DNA of 64,000 bases, from NCBI GenBank assembly GCA_017455565.1, contig JAFSZV010000049.1, positions 1 through 64,000 on the forward strand. The letters run 5' to 3'. A program made the position numbers and the translations under genes. A model generated the notes under the pieces. The model ran no database searches. It was not told the origin of the DNA and was given only the letters and a program-made list of their open reading frames with translations. Below are positions 54,284-62,030 of this stretch, in pieces. Origin of the DNA: Clostridia bacterium. GTDB lineage: Bacteria; Bacillota; Clostridia; Oscillospirales; Butyricicoccaceae. Positions within the stretch are counted from its first letter, which is position 1, and every line of letters begins with the position of its first letter.

Positions 54284-55561
54284 TTATCGTTCCTCCCCAA
54301 GCGCCGCCAGCGCGCGCTGTCCGATGTCGCGGCGGCAATAGGCGTTTTCAAAATAAATGTGCGAAGCAAGGTCGTAGGCTGCGTCGATGGCCTGACGCAG
54401 CGTTTTGCGCACCGAAACGGCGCCCAGCACGCGGCCGCCGCCGGTGAGCAGGGTTTCGCCCTCCCGCCTGGCTCCAGCGATGAAGATTTCATCCCCGGCG
54501 CCCGGCGCAGGCAGGGTGATGGGGTAGCCGGTCTGGTATTTCTGCGGATAGCCCGCCGAGGCCAGCACCACGCAGCAGGCCGACTCGTCCTTCCAGCGAA
54601 CGTCCACTTCCTTGAGCCTGCCCGCCTGCACGGCCTGCATCACCGTGAACAGGTCGGTGTCCAGCAGCGGGAGCACCACCTGGGTTTCAGGGTCGCCAAA
54701 GCGGCAGTTGTATTCGATGACCTTCGGCCCCTTTGGGGTGAGCATCAGCCCGAAATACAGACACCCGCGGAACTCTCGCCCCTCGGCCTTCATGGCGCGG
54801 ATGGTGGGGAGAAAGATGGTGTCCATACAGACGCGCGCGATCTCGTCGGTATAATAGGGATTGGGCGCCACGGTTCCCATGCCGCCGGTGTTCGGGCCCT
54901 TGTCGCCGTCCAGCGCCCGCTTGTGATCCATGGAGGACACCATGGGCACCAGCGTTTCCCCGTCGGTAAAGGACAGAACAGACACCTCGGGCCCCGTGAG
55001 GAACTCCTCGATCACCACCCGGGAGCCGCTTTCGCCGAACACCTTGTCCTCCATCATGGAGCGGACGGCGGCCTCGGCCTCCTCACAGGTCTGGGCGATG
55101 ATGACGCCCTTGCCCAGCGCCAGCCCGTCGGCTTTGACGACGGCGGGCATGGGGGCGGTACGCACATAATCCACTGCGGCGGAAAGGTCGGTAAAGACAT
55201 GGTATTCCGCAGTGGGAATGCCGTATTTCCGCATCAGCTCCTTGGCAAAGACCTTGCTGCCCTCGATGATGGCGGCATTCTTTTTGGGGCCGAAGACGGG
55301 AACGCCCGCCTCTTCCAGCAGATCGGCGCAGCCCAGCACCAGCGGATCGTCGGGGGCTACCACGGCAAAATCAATTTTGTGTTCCACGGCAAAATCCCGA
55401 ATGGCGGGCAGATCAGTGGCCTTGATGGGGACGCACACGGCGTCGTTTGTCATGCCGCCGTTTCCGGGCAGGGCGTAGATGACCTCGACGGCGGGATTTT
55501 CCCGCAGCTTTTTGATGATGGCGTGTTCGCGGCCTCCGCCGCCGACGACCATGAGTTTCAT
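54284..55561 (-). CDS. purD: Phosphoribosylamine-glycine ligase
   Basis: This 425-aa ATP-grasp enzyme performs step 2 of purine synthesis (PRA + Gly + ATP to GAR). Characteristic sequence includes MKLMVVGGGGREHAI at the start, GPKKNAAIIEGSKVFAKELM, VVKADGLALGKGVI, and the ATP-grasp loop EYNCRFGDPETQVVLPLL. GGGAGGG precedes the ATG. It lies 19 bp after purH and is adjacent to purL. Confidence 0.98.
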   Translation of the reverse strand: MKLMVVGGGGREHAIIKKLRENPAVEVIYALPGNGGMTNDAVCVPIKATDLPAIRDFAVEHKIDFAVVAPDDPLVLGCADLLEEAGVPVFGPKKNAAIIEGSKVFAKELMRKYGIPTAEYHVFTDLSAAVDYVRTAPMPAVVKADGLALGKGVIIAQTCEEAEAAVRSMMEDKVFGESGSRVVIEEFLTGPEVSVLSFTDGETLVPMVSSMDHKRALDGDKGPNTGGMGTVAPNPYYTDEIARVCMDTIFLPTIRAMKAEGREFRGCLYFGLMLTPKGPKVIEYNCRFGDPETQVVLPLLDTDLFTVMQAVQAGRLKEVDVRWKDESACCVVLASAGYPQKYQTGYPITLPAPGAGDEIFIAGARREGETLLTGGGRVLGAVSVRKTLRQAIDAAYDLASHIYFENAYCRRDIGQRALAALGEER

Positions 55562-55580
55562 ACCGATCCCTCCCGGACGA

Positions 55581-56756
55581 TCAATGGTGGAACAGCCGTG
55601 CGCCGGTAAAGCACATGACCATATCGTATTTGTCGGCGGTTTCGATCACGTTGTCGTCGCGGATCGAGCCGCCGGGCTCGGCCACATAGCAGACGCCGCT
55701 TTTGCGGGCCCGCTCGATGTTGTCGCCGAAGGGGAAAAAGGCGTCGGAGCCCAGAGAAACGCCGGTCTGGGTGGCCAGCCAGGCTTTCTTTTCCTCCGCG
55801 GTCAGCGGCTCGGGCTTGACGGCGAAATAGTTCTGCCAGACGCCCTCTGCCAGAACGTCCTCCCACTCGTCGGAGATATAGACGTCAATGGCGTTGTCCC
55901 GGTCGGGGCGGCGGATGCCCTTGACAAACTGCAGCCCCAGCACCTTGGGACACTGACGCAGATACCAGTTGTCGGCCTTGCTGCCCGCCAGCCGCGTGCA
56001 GTGGATGCGGCTCTGCTGGCCTGCGCCCACGCCGATGGCCTGGCCGTCTTTCACATAGCACACCGAATTGGACTGGGTATATTTCAGCGTGATGAGCGCC
56101 ACCATCAGGTCGATCCTGGCGCTTTCGGGCAGATCGTGATTTTTTGTTACGATGTTTTCCAGCATGGCCCGGTCGATCTTCAGATCGTTGTGTCCCTGCT
56201 CAAAGGTAACGCCGAACACGTCCTTCTGCTCCAGCGCGGCGGGGACGTAAGCGGGGTCGATCTTCACCACGTTATATTTGCCGTCCTTCTTGGCGCGGAG
56301 GATCTCCAGCGCCTCGTCGGTATAGCCGGGGGCGATGACGCCGTCGGACACCTCGGCCTTGAGATAGGCGGCGGTGGCGGCGTCGCAGGTGTCACTGAGC
56401 GCGGCCCAGTCGCCGAAGGAGCACAGACGGTCGGCGCCCCGCGCCCGGATATAGGCGCAGGCGATGGGCGAAAGGGCGGCGTCGGGCTTGACAAAGTAGA
56501 TTTTCCGGTCGGTCTCGGTAAGGGGAAGACCCACGGCGGCGCCGGCGGGAGAAACGTGCTTGAAGGAGGCGGCGGCGGGCAGGCCGGTGGCCTCCTTCAG
56601 CTCCTTGACAAGCTGCCAGGCGTTAAAAGCATCCAGAAAGTTGATGTAGCCCGGCTTGCCCGACAGCACCTCCACGGGCAGCTCGCCCTGCTTCATCAGG
56701 ATGCGGGCGGGCTTCTGGTTGGGGTTGCAGCCGTATTTCAGTTCCAGTTCTTTCAT
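55581..56756 (-). CDS. purH: Stand-alone AICAR transformylase (PurH transformylase domain)
   Basis: The 391-aa product corresponds only to the formyltransferase half of PurH. It uses 10-formyl-THF to convert AICAR to FAICAR. Marks are LKYGCNPNQKPA, AAASFKHVSPAGAAVG with the catalytic Lys-His, YTQSNSVCYVKDGQAIGVGAGQQSRIHC and SDAFFPFGDNIERA. The N-terminal IMP cyclohydrolase half of ordinary PurH is absent and is replaced by the adjacent PurO-type gene. It starts 3 bp after that gene. Its substrate AICAR (ZMP) is the ligand of the riboswitch that controls the operon. Confidence 0.95.
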   Translation of the reverse strand: MKELELKYGCNPNQKPARILMKQGELPVEVLSGKPGYINFLDAFNAWQLVKELKEATGLPAAASFKHVSPAGAAVGLPLTETDRKIYFVKPDAALSPIACAYIRARGADRLCSFGDWAALSDTCDAATAAYLKAEVSDGVIAPGYTDEALEILRAKKDGKYNVVKIDPAYVPAALEQKDVFGVTFEQGHNDLKIDRAMLENIVTKNHDLPESARIDLMVALITLKYTQSNSVCYVKDGQAIGVGAGQQSRIHCTRLAGSKADNWYLRQCPKVLGLQFVKGIRRPDRDNAIDVYISDEWEDVLAEGVWQNYFAVKPEPLTAEEKKAWLATQTGVSLGSDAFFPFGDNIERARKSGVCYVAEPGGSIRDDNVIETADKYDMVMCFTGARLFHH

Positions 56757-56759
56757 GAT

Positions 56760-57392
56760 TCAGTCCCCCAGATGTTTGTTGAAGAGCTTGACTTCGCCCC
56801 CCACGTTGGCGTAAAGAGAAACCTTGTTGTCGGGGTTGAGGGCGGCCCATACCTGTTCGGGCTCGGGCAGGTCGATCTCCAGCGGCTCGCCGGAGAAGGA
56901 GGGCAGGGGAGCGCCATCGCCCTGATAGGTGCTGATGAAAAAGCCCGTTCCCTCGTCGCAGCCCTCGAAGGAGAAGAACTCCCGCAGGCATTTTCCCTGC
57001 ACCCGCTTGAGGATCGACAGTTCAAAGGAGCCGTCGTCCCGGATGAGCGCCGAGATGCGGGGGGTGAAATTGGGCTCGTCGGGCTCGTATTCCCGGGTCA
57101 TCAGCGCCCGGCGGAAGCAGCCTGCGTCGCGGATGGTGTCGGTTTGGTCGCCGTTGGTGACGATGAGCCCCAGCTCGCTTCTGCGAACGGGGTGATAGAT
57201 GATGAGAGAGGGATCCTGCATCTTGCTCTCGTCAAAGGCACGGGTGCGGATGCCGTCTTCCGTTGGCTCAAAGATGCGGTTGCGGCTGTTTTCGCTGCGC
57301 CCCATGATGAAATAATACACCCGGTCTTTTCCGACGGCGATGCCGCGGCCCGGGTAGGGATTGTTTTTCAAAAACGTCAGAAAATCCGTCAT
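56760..57392 (-). CDS. purO: PurO-type IMP cyclohydrolase
   Basis: This 210-aa protein matches the PF07826 IMP cyclohydrolase fold first known from archaea: NPYPGRGIAVG, YYFIMGRSENSRNRIF, ESKMQDPSLIIYHPVR, VTNGDQTDTI and EPDEPNFTPRIS are typical segments. It would close the ring of FAICAR to give IMP, completing the job of the adjacent stand-alone transformylase. The ATG at 57392 has AAAGGAG upstream and overlaps the purN stop as ATGA; the longer frame to 57461 lies inside purN. Confidence 0.93.
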   Translation of the reverse strand: MTDFLTFLKNNPYPGRGIAVGKDRVYYFIMGRSENSRNRIFEPTEDGIRTRAFDESKMQDPSLIIYHPVRRSELGLIVTNGDQTDTIRDAGCFRRALMTREYEPDEPNFTPRISALIRDDGSFELSILKRVQGKCLREFFSFEGCDEGTGFFISTYQGDGAPLPSFSGEPLEIDLPEPEQVWAALNPDNKVSLYANVGGEVKLFNKHLGD

Positions 57393-58030
57393 TGTTCTTT
57401 TCTCCTTTGCTCCATGATCTGCGCGCTCAGCATTTCGACCGCCCGGGGAAGGAGAATCCATTCCGCCTGCTCCATCACGCGCTTTTGCAGGGCTTCCGCC
57501 GTGTCGCCGGGGAGGATTTCCACCGCCTTTTGCAGCAGAATGCGCCCTCCGTCGGGAATCTCGTTGACCAGATGAACGGTGGCGCCGGTGACCTTGACGC
57601 CCCGCGCCAGCGCCGCCTCATGAACGCCCAGCCCGTAATAGCCCTTGCCGCAAAAGGCGGGGATCAGAGAGGGATGGACGTTGACGATCCGGTCGGGCCA
57701 GCGCCGGATAAAATCCGCGCTGAGGATGCTTAAAAAGCCCGCCAGAACAATCAGGTCGGGCTGGTATTCGTCCAAAACGGACAAAAGGGCCGCTTCAAAA
57801 CTCTCCTGCGTGCCGCCGTTTGCCTTGCGGGTGACGGTGCGCCCGGGGATGCCGGCTTTTTCCGCCCGCTCCAACGCAAAGGCGCCCGTGCGGTTGGAAA
57901 CCACCAAAACGATCTCGCCGCTATGCAGCGCGCCGCTTTGCTGCGCGTCGATGAGGGCCTGCAGATTGGTGCCGCCGCCGGAAACCAAAACGGCAATGCG
58001 GGCCTTGCCCGCGCCGTCTGCCGTCAGCAT
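57389..58030 (-). CDS. purN: Phosphoribosylglycinamide formyltransferase
   Basis: This 213-aa enzyme transfers formyl from 10-formyl-THF to GAR (step 3). Family motifs are IAVLVSGGGTNLQALID, LAGFLSILSADFI and NVHPSLIPAFCGKGYYG with the catalytic His, and VTGATVHLVNEIPDGG with the catalytic Asp. The start overlaps the purM stop by 7 bp, and its stop overlaps the purO start. The formate-dependent PurT is not seen in the window. Confidence 0.97.
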   Translation of the reverse strand: MLTADGAGKARIAVLVSGGGTNLQALIDAQQSGALHSGEIVLVVSNRTGAFALERAEKAGIPGRTVTRKANGGTQESFEAALLSVLDEYQPDLIVLAGFLSILSADFIRRWPDRIVNVHPSLIPAFCGKGYYGLGVHEAALARGVKVTGATVHLVNEIPDGGRILLQKAVEILPGDTAEALQKRVMEQAEWILLPRAVEMLSAQIMEQRRKEQ

Positions 58031-59061
58031 AAAACGATGGGCTCGTCGGAGGCGACGATCTCGCCGATGGGATAGGCCTCCACGCCGCTCTGCCGCAAAA
58101 TGTCCACGGCCTTGTCCGCCTGGGCGGCGGGGACAACGGCAGTCATGCCGACACCCATGTTAAAGGTGTTGAACATATCCCGCTGGGGAATGCCGCCCGC
58201 CTGCTGGATGGCGCTGAAGATGGGCAGGACGCGCACGGCGCCCTTTTCGATCTTCGCTCCCAGGCCCGCGGGGATCGAGCGGGGGATGTTTTCGTAAAAG
58301 CCACCGCCGGTGATGTGGGAAAGACCGTGGATCTCCACCTGCTCGATGAGGGCCAGCACCGGCTTGACATAGATGCAGGTGGGCTCCAGCAGGGCGTCGC
58401 CCAGTTCGCGTCCCAACTCCGGAAGATAGCGGTGCAGATCGGCGCGCTCCACGTCAAAGACCTTGCGCACCAGGGAAAAGCCGTTGGAATGGACGCCGCT
58501 GGAGGGCAGCGCCAGGATCACGTCGCCGGCGCGCATCCGCTTGGGGTCGAGGATCTTTTCCTCGTCCACCACGCCCACGGTAAAGCCCGCAAGATCATAG
58601 TCGTCGGCGGTCATGGTGCCGGGATGCTCGGCGGTCTCGCCGCCGATGAGGGCGCAGCCGGCGCGGACGCAGCCCTCAGCCACGCCGGAAACCAGCGCGG
58701 CCACCTTTTCGGGAATGTTTTTGCCGATGGCGATATAGTCCAGGAAAAACAGCGGCTTTGCCCCGCAGCAGATCACGTCGTTGACGCACATGGCCACGCA
58801 GTCGATGCCAACGGTGTCGTGCCGCCCCAAAAGCTGGGCGATGCGCTGCTTGGTGCCCACGCCGTCGGTGCCCGAAACCAGAACGGGCTTTTTCATGCCA
58901 GAAAGATCGGGGGCAAACAGCCCGCCGAAGCCGCCCAGATCGGAGACCACGCCGGGGATAAAGGTGCGCCTGACGTGCTCCTTCATGAGCTGAACGCCCT
59001 TGTAGCCGGCCTCGATGTCCACGCCGGCGGCGGCGTAAGAGGCAGAATGAGAATGATTCAT
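58024..59061 (-). CDS. purM: Phosphoribosylformylglycinamidine cyclo-ligase
   Basis: This 345-aa AIR synthetase performs step 5. Motifs are YAAAGVDIEAGYKGV, VLVSGTDGVGTKQRIA, CVAMCVNDVICCGAKPLFFLDY-type sequence, ALIGGETAEHPG and HITGGGFYENIPR. AAAGG precedes the ATG, which lies 3 bp after the purF stop. It is in the middle of the purine operon, overlapping purN. Confidence 0.98.
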   Translation of the reverse strand: MNHSHSASYAAAGVDIEAGYKGVQLMKEHVRRTFIPGVVSDLGGFGGLFAPDLSGMKKPVLVSGTDGVGTKQRIAQLLGRHDTVGIDCVAMCVNDVICCGAKPLFFLDYIAIGKNIPEKVAALVSGVAEGCVRAGCALIGGETAEHPGTMTADDYDLAGFTVGVVDEEKILDPKRMRAGDVILALPSSGVHSNGFSLVRKVFDVERADLHRYLPELGRELGDALLEPTCIYVKPVLALIEQVEIHGLSHITGGGFYENIPRSIPAGLGAKIEKGAVRVLPIFSAIQQAGGIPQRDMFNTFNMGVGMTAVVPAAQADKAVDILRQSGVEAYPIGEIVASDEPIVLC

Positions 59062-59064
59062 AGT

Positions 59065-60489
59065 TTATTCCTTTCCGTTCCAGCAGTAGGTGCAGAGATC
59101 GCAGGGCGCGAGGCCGATGGAATCCTCCAGACCCTTCAGCGTCTGGAACTGCAGCGAGGTGAGATGCAGCTTGTCGCAGATGGCCTGCCGCATATTTTTG
59201 CCTCGCTCGGTGGCAGGATCGCTGTATTCTTCCAGATGGTCAAAGCCCTCTTCGCCCTCCAGCTCCAGAATGGTGCGGCGGGTCAGAAGATCCAAATCGC
59301 TGGTGTTGCGGGAAAAGGCCAGGTATTTGCAGCCGTACATGATGGGCGGGCAGGCCGAGCGCATATGGACTTCCTTGGCGCCGTTGGCATAGAGGAAATC
59401 CACCGTTTCCCGAAGCTGCGTGCCTCGGACGATGGAATCGTCCACGAACAGAAGCTTTTTGTCCTCGATGAGCTCGGGGACGGGGACCTGCTTCATTTTG
59501 GCCACCCGGTTGCGCTCGGACTGATGGGTGGGCATGAAGGAGCGGGGCCAGGTGGGGGTGTATTTGATGAAGGGACGGGCAAAGGGGGCCTTGCTGGCGA
59601 AAGCATAGCCGATGGCGTGAGGCGTGCCGGAATCGGGGACGCCGGCCACATAATCCACCTCGGCGTCGGTGCCGTTGGATTCGTCGTTGTGCGCCATGAT
59701 CTCGCCGTTGCGATAGCGCATGACCTCCACGTTCACGCCTTCATAATTGGAGGTGGGATATCCATAATACGTCCAGAGGAACGAGCAGATCCGCATTTCC
59801 CTGCCCGGCTTGCGGAGTTGGGTAACGCCGTCGGCGGTAATCTCCACGATCTCACCGGGGCCCAGCTCCTTTTCCAGCTGATAGCCCAGCTTCTGGAACA
59901 CAAAGGACTCGAAGGAAACGCAATAGCCCTCTTCGCCGCGCCCCAGGATCACGGGCAGGCGGCCCATCCGGTCGCGGGCGGCGATAATGGCACCGTTGTC
60001 CTTCAAAATCAGGATGTTGGCTGTGCCGTCGATGACCTTTTGGGCAAAGGCGATGCCTTCTTCAAAACTGCTCTTCTGGTCGATAAGAGCGGCGGCCAGC
60101 TCGGTGGAGTTGATTTTGCCGCCGGTCATGGCGTCGAAATGCCCGTGGCTGAAGGCAAGATATTGATCGATGAGCTCCTGGGCGTTGTTGATGATGCCCA
60201 CGGTAGCGATGGCATAGGTGCCAAGATTCGAGCGGATGAGCATGGGCTGCGGGTCGGAATCGCTGATGCAGCCGATGGCCGAAGAGCCGTGCATCTCGTC
60301 AAAAATACTGGCGAATTTGGTACGGAAGGGGCTGTTTTCGATGTTGTGGATCTCGCGCTGCAGCCCGATCTCGGGGTCATAGGCGGCGATGCCGCCCCGT
60401 CTTGTGCCAAGATGGCTATGATAGTCGGTGCCGAAAAACACGTCGGGGATGGCGTCGTTTTTGCAGACCGCTCCGAAAAAACCTCCCAT
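59065..60489 (-). CDS. purF: Amidophosphoribosyltransferase-like PurF lacking the N-terminal catalytic Cys
   Basis: This 474-aa protein has the PurF two-domain plan: an N-terminal Ntn glutaminase domain and a C-terminal PRTase domain with the PRPP loop LLFVDDSIVRGTQLRE. Likely iron-sulfur ligands are kept (ICSFLW, CPPIMYGC, CDLC near the end). The start reads MGGFFGAVCKND, so the nucleophilic cysteine that should follow Met in class II amidotransferases is glycine; the first Cys is residue 9. RTGRRGG-type sequence (LGTRRGGIAAYD) is present. It may use free ammonia or a relocated nucleophile. GGAGGG precedes the ATG. Confidence 0.9.
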   Translation of the reverse strand: MGGFFGAVCKNDAIPDVFFGTDYHSHLGTRRGGIAAYDPEIGLQREIHNIENSPFRTKFASIFDEMHGSSAIGCISDSDPQPMLIRSNLGTYAIATVGIINNAQELIDQYLAFSHGHFDAMTGGKINSTELAAALIDQKSSFEEGIAFAQKVIDGTANILILKDNGAIIAARDRMGRLPVILGRGEEGYCVSFESFVFQKLGYQLEKELGPGEIVEITADGVTQLRKPGREMRICSFLWTYYGYPTSNYEGVNVEVMRYRNGEIMAHNDESNGTDAEVDYVAGVPDSGTPHAIGYAFASKAPFARPFIKYTPTWPRSFMPTHQSERNRVAKMKQVPVPELIEDKKLLFVDDSIVRGTQLRETVDFLYANGAKEVHMRSACPPIMYGCKYLAFSRNTSDLDLLTRRTILELEGEEGFDHLEEYSDPATERGKNMRQAICDKLHLTSLQFQTLKGLEDSIGLAPCDLCTYCWNGKE

Positions 60490-60507
60490 TGGCGTTTGAC
60501 CCTCCGA

Positions 60508-61215
60508 TTATTTACCCAGACGCTTCATCATTTCCTGATAAGCGTCTTCCACGTTGCCCAGATCCCGGCGGAAACGATCCTTGTCCAGCTTCTCGTGGGT
60601 GGTGCTGTCCCAGAAGCGGCAGGTGTCGGGGGAGATCTCGTCGGCCAGCACGATGGTGCCGTCGCTCAGGCGGCCGAACTCCAGCTTGAAGTCCACCAGA
60701 TCCACGTTGCGGGCCTTCATGAAGGCCTTGAGGAAGGCGTTGACCTTGAAGGCCAGCTCCTTGATGCGGTCGATTTCCGCCCAGGTGGCCAGCTTGAGGG
60801 CCACGGCATGATAGGCGTTGATCAGGGGATCGCCCAGATCGTCGTTTTTATAGGAAAACTCAATGGTGGGCTCGTCGAAGACGATGCCCTCTTCCACGCC
60901 GTAGCGTTTGGCGAAGGAGCCGGCGGAGATGTTGCGGACGATGACCTCCAGGGGCACGATCTTCACCTTTTTCACCACGGTTTCGCGGTCGGAAAGCTCC
61001 TCAACGAAATGGGTGGGGACGCCTTCTTTTTCCAACTGCTGCATGAGGAAGTTGGTCATCTGGTTATTGATGGAGCCCTTGCCCGCGATGGTGCCTTTTT
61101 TCAGGCCGTTGAAGGCGGTGGCGTCATCTTTGTACGAAACGATGTACTTTTCGGGGTCGTCGGTGGCAAAGACCTTCTTGGCCTTGCCCTCATAAAGCTG
61201 TTCTCTTTTTTCCAT
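60508..61215 (-). CDS. purC: SAICAR synthase
   Basis: This 235-aa enzyme joins CAIR and aspartate (step 7). Motifs are [29 protein letters not shown] start, [42 protein letters not shown] and the end [12 protein letters not shown]. The start overlaps the purE stop as TAATG, so the two are translationally coupled, fitting product transfer from PurE to PurC. Confidence 0.98.
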   Translation of the reverse strand: MEKREQLYEGKAKKVFATDDPEKYIVSYKDDATAFNGLKKGTIAGKGSINNQMTNFLMQQLEKEGVPTHFVEELSDRETVVKKVKIVPLEVIVRNISAGSFAKRYGVEEGIVFDEPTIEFSYKNDDLGDPLINAYHAVALKLATWAEIDRIKELAFKVNAFLKAFMKARNVDLVDFKLEFGRLSDGTIVLADEISPDTCRFWDSTTHEKLDKDRFRRDLGNVEDAYQEMMKRLGK

Positions 61216-61727
61216 TAGTCGTTACCTCCTGCCGCTTGGCTGTATTTTTCAAAAATTTCGTTGTCTTTTGCAAGAACCTTTTCGGCCCCCGCCTGCCGGG
61301 CGCGGGCCAGCTTGTCCGCCAGAGCGGCGTCTTCCACCGCCAAAATCTGGATGGAAAGCAAAGCGGCATTGACTGCTCCGTCGATGGCTACCGTGGCCAC
61401 GGGCATGCCGGAGGGCATCTGCACGGTAGAAAGGAGGGCGTCAATGCCGTCGAGTGTGCTGGATTTTACGGGGATCCCGATGACGGGAAGAGTGGTTCCG
61501 GCGGCCATGGCGCCGGCCAGATGAGCCGCCTTTCCGGCGGCGGCGATGATGGCGCCGAAGCCTTGGGCGCGGGCGTTTTGGGCAAAGGCCGCGGCCTGCG
61601 CGGGGGTGCGGTGGGCCGAGAGGACCCGCACCTCGAAGGGAACGCCGTATTCCCGCAGGGTGCGGATGGCGCCTTCCACCACCGGGAGGTCGCTGTCGCT
61701 GCCCATGACGATGCCGATCTTTTTCAT
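61215..61727 (-). CDS. purE: N5-CAIR mutase / AIR carboxylase PurE
   Basis: This 170-aa enzyme forms CAIR (step 6). Motifs are [52 protein letters not shown] and [35 protein letters not shown] sequence. It is the first gene of the purine operon, with GGAGG upstream. No purK lies in the window, so it either works with a distant PurK or uses CO2 directly; I cannot tell the two PurE classes apart with certainty. Confidence 0.97.
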   Translation of the reverse strand: MKKIGIVMGSDSDLPVVEGAIRTLREYGVPFEVRVLSAHRTPAQAAAFAQNARAQGFGAIIAAAGKAAHLAGAMAAGTTLPVIGIPVKSSTLDGIDALLSTVQMPSGMPVATVAIDGAVNAALLSIQILAVEDAALADKLARARQAGAEKVLAKDNEIFEKYSQAAGGND

Positions 61728-61757
61728 GTTTTGCCTCCTGTCTCGCTTGCGCGATGC

Positions 61758-61786
61758 AAAAAATAGAAAGACAGTCCTGCTCAGTC
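61758..61786 (-). terminator. Attenuator terminator downstream of the ZTP aptamer
   Basis: On the minus strand AGAC...GTCT around AGCAGGA is followed by TTCTATTTTTT, between the aptamer and purE. Confidence 0.6.
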
Positions 61787-61795
61787 TATATAAGA

Positions 61796-61890
61796 AACAG
61801 GGCTGCCCGGACGGTCGACGGTCAATCCGCGCGCTCCGTTCCCATGTGGTGACCCACAGCTCCGTCAGTTGCGAAGGCGCGTTCGGTTTT
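61796..61890 (-). promoter_or_regulatory. ZTP (pfl) riboswitch
   Basis: In the minus-strand leader of purE, CAACTGACGGAGC (61868-61856), the small hairpin GTGG/CCAC, TGGGAACGGAGCG, and finally GACCGTCCGGGCA (near 61813-61801) follow in the order of the pfl/ZTP aptamer. GACGG can pair with the distal CCGTC. A terminator and the purine operon follow. ZMP/ZTP binding would turn transcription on when formyl-folate is short. Confidence 0.85.
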
Positions 61891-61907
61891 TGATTCTTGC
61901 TGATCTT

Positions 61908-61936
61908 ACTATACCACGAACGGCAAAAAAAAACAA
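61908..61936 (-). promoter_or_regulatory. Promoter of the purine operon
   Basis: On the minus strand TTGTTT and TATAGT are spaced by 17 bp. The -35 hexamer lies in the T-tract of the terminator of the upstream PucR-type gene. Confidence 0.65.
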
Positions 61937-61967
61937 CCCGCCATGTTTCACAAAAGAACGCGGCGGG
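61924..61967 (-). terminator. Terminator of the PucR-type gene
   Basis: On the minus strand CCCGCC and GGCGGG (61962-61967 and 61937-61942) are followed by TTGTTTTTTTTT. Confidence 0.75.
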
Positions 61968-62030
61968 AGCGGGAAAAACGGGGCGCTTTTTTGTGAAATC
62001 GCACGAAAGGCTGTAAAAATCTTCCGACCA

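Noticed and set aside
53330..55609. A 759-codon plus-strand open frame across purL and purD
   Set aside because: Shadow frame; the minus-strand translation shows full ATP-grasp and FGAM-synthase motifs.
58315..61218. A 967-codon plus-strand open frame across purM, purF and purC
   Set aside because: It is antisense to three conserved genes, has no family motifs and is explained by GC-rich codon bias on the opposite strand.
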